DNA of 64,000 nt from Mesorhizobium sp. Z1-4 (lineage in GTDB: Bacteria > Pseudomonadota > Alphaproteobacteria > Rhizobiales > Rhizobiaceae): the NCBI RefSeq assembly GCF_004000235.1, contig NZ_RCIO01000001.1:1360837-1424836 (forward strand), written 5' to 3'. The number at the start of each line of letters is the position of its first letter. Positions within the stretch are counted from its first letter, which is position 1. Below are positions 61,850 through 64,000 of this stretch, piece by piece. The notes below the pieces were generated by a model. It was not told the origin of the DNA and did not search any database. It worked only from the letters and a program-made list of their open reading frames with translations. The translations under genes and the position numbers were made by a program.

Positions 61850-62668
61850 ATGGCCGATGCCGAGGAACCTTTCGCCGAATGGATCGGCCGCACCAGCGAG
61901 CATATCGACGAGGTGACGCCGCGGCTCGTGAAGAGCTTTCGCGCCATCTTCGGCGACTGGCTCGCGCCGACGCCTGAGGACGAGGCGCCGCTTTGCCTGC
62001 ACTGGTGCCTGTCACCGGCGATCGCGCCCATGGAAGCGCTCGGGCGCGACGGACATCCGGCCAAGAACCGGGATCTCCCGCCAGTGCCGCTGCCAAGGCG
62101 CATGTGGGCCGGCGGGCGCATCGAGACATTTGCACCGCTCCGAATTGGCGACACAGTGCGGCGCGTTTCGACGGTTGTGGATGTGACCCACAAACGGGGG
62201 CGCAGCGGCGAGTTGTGGTTCGTCGCGGTGGATCACGACTATCATTCGCCGCGCGGCCTGGCGGTCCGGGAGCGGCATGACATCGTTTACCGCGCGGACG
62301 GCACTTCGGCGGCGGCTGGTCCGTCGGCGGAGCAGGCGCCGGACGTTACGAGGCGCCTCGAAACCTCCCCGGTGCTTTTGTTCCGCTACTCGGCGATCAC
62401 CTTCAACGGACACCGAATTCATTACGATCCGGCCTATGCGAAGGATGTCGAGGGCTATGACGGGCTCGTGGTGCATGGGCCGCTGCAGGCGACGCTGCTT
62501 TTCAACCTCGCCGCATCTCGCACAGGCACCGTGCCCGGGCAATTCAGTTACCGGGGCGTGTCACCCGCTATCGCAGGCAATCCGATCGATGTCTGCGCTG
62601 CTGAAGACGGCTCATTGTGGACCGCCGATGCGGCGGGCCGGGTGCACATGAAGGCTCAGGTCGAATGA
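61850..62668 (+). CDS. MaoC-type hydratase (mesaconyl-C4-CoA hydratase-like)
   Basis: A 272-residue double hot-dog protein. The N-terminal FAS1-type dehydratase part holds RRMWAGGRIETFAPLRIGD; the C-terminal part has the hydratase motif FRYSAITFNGHRIHYDPAYA with the catalytic Asp/Asn-His. It resembles mesaconyl-C4-CoA hydratase and HTD2. With the dehydrogenase upstream it could act on a branched or dicarboxylic acyl-CoA. ATG at 61850 follows GGGAG. Confidence 0.83.
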   Translation: MADAEEPFAEWIGRTSEHIDEVTPRLVKSFRAIFGDWLAPTPEDEAPLCLHWCLSPAIAPMEALGRDGHPAKNRDLPPVPLPRRMWAGGRIETFAPLRIGDTVRRVSTVVDVTHKRGRSGELWFVAVDHDYHSPRGLAVRERHDIVYRADGTSAAAGPSAEQAPDVTRRLETSPVLLFRYSAITFNGHRIHYDPAYAKDVEGYDGLVVHGPLQATLLFNLAASRTGTVPGQFSYRGVSPAIAGNPIDVCAAEDGSLWTADAAGRVHMKAQVE

Positions 62669-62690
62669 GACGACCTACACGGCAGTCCGG

Positions 62691-63002
62691 CTACGTCGCT
62701 AACCGCGCCGATACGGCATTCAGCGCATCGAGCTTCGCTTTCTCCGACCCGTCGGAAAATGCGGCGTCCAGAATGCCGACGATCTGCGTGATCTCGTCGA
62801 GCTCCTCGGCGGCTTCTTTCACGGTCAGAGGCTGGTCGTCGTAGGAATCCACGAAGCGCTGTGTCGCGTAGGAAATCAGAAGCAGAGCCGCGGCGTTCTG
62901 GGGTTCGTCGGCTATGCGGGTGCGCGCCTCGCGACTGCAGGCATCATAGGCGCGCACGCTGCCGCCCGCTTCGTTTATGCTTTTGACCAGCGATTCAAAC
63001 AT
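62691..63002 (-). CDS. Hypothetical protein downstream of pyrE copy 2
   Basis: A 103-residue, mainly helical, soluble protein with conserved-looking VDSYDDQPLTVKEAAEEL. I do not recognise a family. ATG at 63002 follows AAGGAG. It is 16 nt after pyrE and probably the last gene of pyrC-pyrE-this gene. It converges with the hydratase gene. Confidence 0.7.
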   Translation of the reverse strand: MFESLVKSINEAGGSVRAYDACSREARTRIADEPQNAAALLLISYATQRFVDSYDDQPLTVKEAAEELDEITQIVGILDAAFSDGSEKAKLDALNAVSARLAT

Positions 63003-63018
63003 CACGCACTCCTTGGTA

Positions 63019-63714
63019 TTAGCGCTGCAGTTCCGATATGCCGCCGTTACCGGCGGACCACGAAACCGGATCGTTCAGGAAGCTTTCCACCTCGGCGATT
63101 GTTCCCGGGGGAAGGCGGTTTTCGTTCTTGCAGACCTTCAATATGTCCCACCACGTTGCCAGGTAGTGAAGCCGCATGCCGGCCTCGGCGAGACGCTGCG
63201 GGGTGTCGGGGAAGATATCGTAATAAAACACCGCGAATGTGTCGGCGACGGTGGCGCCGGTGCGGTTGATCGCGTCGCCGAACTTGATTTTCGAACCACC
63301 ATCGGTCGTCAGATCCTCGACAAGCAGCACGCGCGCGCCATCCTTGAGAGAACCCTCGATCTGGGCATCGCGGCCAAAGCCCTTGGGCTTTTTGCGCACA
63401 TAGAGCATCGGCAGCCCAAGCCTGTCCGACAGCCATGCCGCGAACGGAATGCCGGCCGTCTCGCCGCCTGCCACAGCGTCGAACTGTTCGAAGCCGACCT
63501 GCCTGACGATTATGGATGCTGCGAAATCCATCAAGGCCGAGCGGATGCGCGGATATGAAATCAGCTTGCGGCAGTCTATATAGACCGGGCTCGCGAGACC
63601 GGACGTAAAGGTGAAGGGCTGGTCGGCCCTGAAATGCACGGCGTCGATTTCCAGCAGCATCTTAGCGACGGTTTCGGAGATCAACTCCCTGTCTGGAAAT
63701 GTGTTTGAAAACAT
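63019..63714 (-). CDS. pyrE: Orotate phosphoribosyltransferase, copy 2 (beside pyrC)
   Basis: A 231-residue enzyme, about 87 percent identical to copy 1 by manual comparison. The PRPP loop [13 protein letters not shown] and [16 protein letters not shown] are identical to copy 1. Differences cluster at residues 65-75, 150-170 and in the last 35 residues. It follows pyrC by 51 nt, the normal pyrimidine context, so it may be the housekeeping copy. Confidence 0.95.
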   Translation of the reverse strand: MFSNTFPDRELISETVAKMLLEIDAVHFRADQPFTFTSGLASPVYIDCRKLISYPRIRSALMDFAASIIVRQVGFEQFDAVAGGETAGIPFAAWLSDRLGLPMLYVRKKPKGFGRDAQIEGSLKDGARVLLVEDLTTDGGSKIKFGDAINRTGATVADTFAVFYYDIFPDTPQRLAEAGMRLHYLATWWDILKVCKNENRLPPGTIAEVESFLNDPVSWSAGNGGISELQR

Positions 63715-63765
63715 CGGTTTTCTCTGTTGGCCGGGTCGGCGGCGGTTGCAAGTTCGGATCAGGTG

Positions 63766-64000
63766 TCAGGCGCTTTCCACTCTCCATTTCACCTTGAAGC
63801 CTGGATCGAAGACGGTGACGGGTCCGTCTTGAGTGTCGATCCTTGCGGGGAAGGCGACGGGGGTGGGTTGTCTGGTGAGTGTGATGCGGGTGTCGTTGGG
63901 TGGCATGCGGTAGAAGGCAGGGCCGTTGAGAGAGGCAAAGGCCTCGAGGCGATCGAGCGCGCCTTCCTGCTCGAACACATGGGCGAGCAGCGGCATGGTG
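63766..64000 (-). CDS. pyrC: Dihydroorotase, C-terminal fragment (cut by window edge)
   Basis: The last 78 codons of a class II (E. coli PyrC-type) dihydroorotase. [21 protein letters not shown] matches the typical C-terminal GPxFYxLPxN segment in two parts, and the end KVKWRVESA aligns with the usual WSV ending. The frame is open to the window edge. It catalyses ring closure of carbamoyl aspartate, two steps before PyrE. Confidence 0.87.
   Translation of the reverse strand, partial: TMPLLAHVFEQEGALDRLEAFASLNGPAFYRMPPNDTRITLTRQPTPVAFPARIDTQDGPVTVFDPGFKVKWRVESA

Noticed and set aside
57752..63714. Inverted pyrE copies as an active inversion switch
   Set aside because: At DNA level the copies are only about three-quarters identical at the 5' end, too diverged for frequent homologous recombination; no recombinase gene is nearby.

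Overview
The window is chromosomal DNA of a high-GC alphaproteobacterium, most likely order Hyphomicrobiales (Rhizobiales) and probably a Phyllobacteriaceae/Mesorhizobium-like lineage. This rests on the block rplU-rpmA ... obgE-proB-proA-nadD-rsfS-rlmH-envC-ctpA-yibQ-rppH lying next to priA-atpHAGDC, on L21 with a helix-hairpin-helix tail, on AtpD with an Ala/Lys-rich N-terminal extension, and on dnaE2 and a DUF2794 gene. The genus cannot be fixed from the sequence alone. Almost every base is coding. I see no rRNA, tRNA, CRISPR array, insertion sequence or prophage.

Layout. 1-11.8 kb: the 3' part of dnaE2, a CitE-like lyase, a DHA2 efflux pump, leuD-ridA-leuB, terC, a MASE1-GGDEF diguanylate cyclase, a secreted metallo-beta-lactamase-fold protein and a GFA protein. 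11.8-24.4 kb: yebC, a GNAT, DUF2794, a structured small-RNA candidate with its own terminator, DUF1223, a ceramidase-family membrane protein, yggS, leuS-lptE (without the usual holA), a PlsC-like acyltransferase, a transaldolase-like aldolase and priA. 24.6-29.8 kb: the F1 ATP synthase operon, with an odd inverted repeat array between atpD and atpC and a strong terminator. 29.8-45.1 kb (mostly minus strand): rppH, yibQ, ctpA, envC, rlmH, rsfS, nadD, proA, proB, obgE, then rpmA and rplU. Two apparent insertions interrupt this block: an MFS gene between nadD and rsfS, and a segment with an endonuclease-family gene and a soxR unit between obgE and two GNAT genes.

45.4-57.5 kb: pdxY, DUF429, beta-carbonic anhydrase, a MarR-regulated Bcr/CflA pump, an M3 peptidase, an aldo/keto reductase, a VOC protein, typA and a Kef-type antiporter. 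57.7-64 kb: two diverged pyrE genes in inverted orientation. They flank a nitric-oxide-type operon (group III truncated hemoglobin, membrane protein, NsrR-like regulator, 5-formyl-THF cyclo-ligase) and an acyl-CoA dehydrogenase/MaoC-type hydratase pair. The second pyrE follows the 3' end of pyrC at the window edge.

The regulatory signals most visible by eye are an 18-bp SoxR box inside a 19-bp promoter spacer (42336-42366), a 23-bp dyad upstream of the hemoglobin operon (60519-60541), an 8-bp inverted repeat covering the marR -10 box (49741-49759), and four intrinsic terminators. No single unit is clearly an unprecedented system. The best candidates for new biology are the unassigned structured RNA, the two small four-helix membrane proteins tied to SoxR and to the NsrR-like regulator, and the retained inverted pyrE pair.
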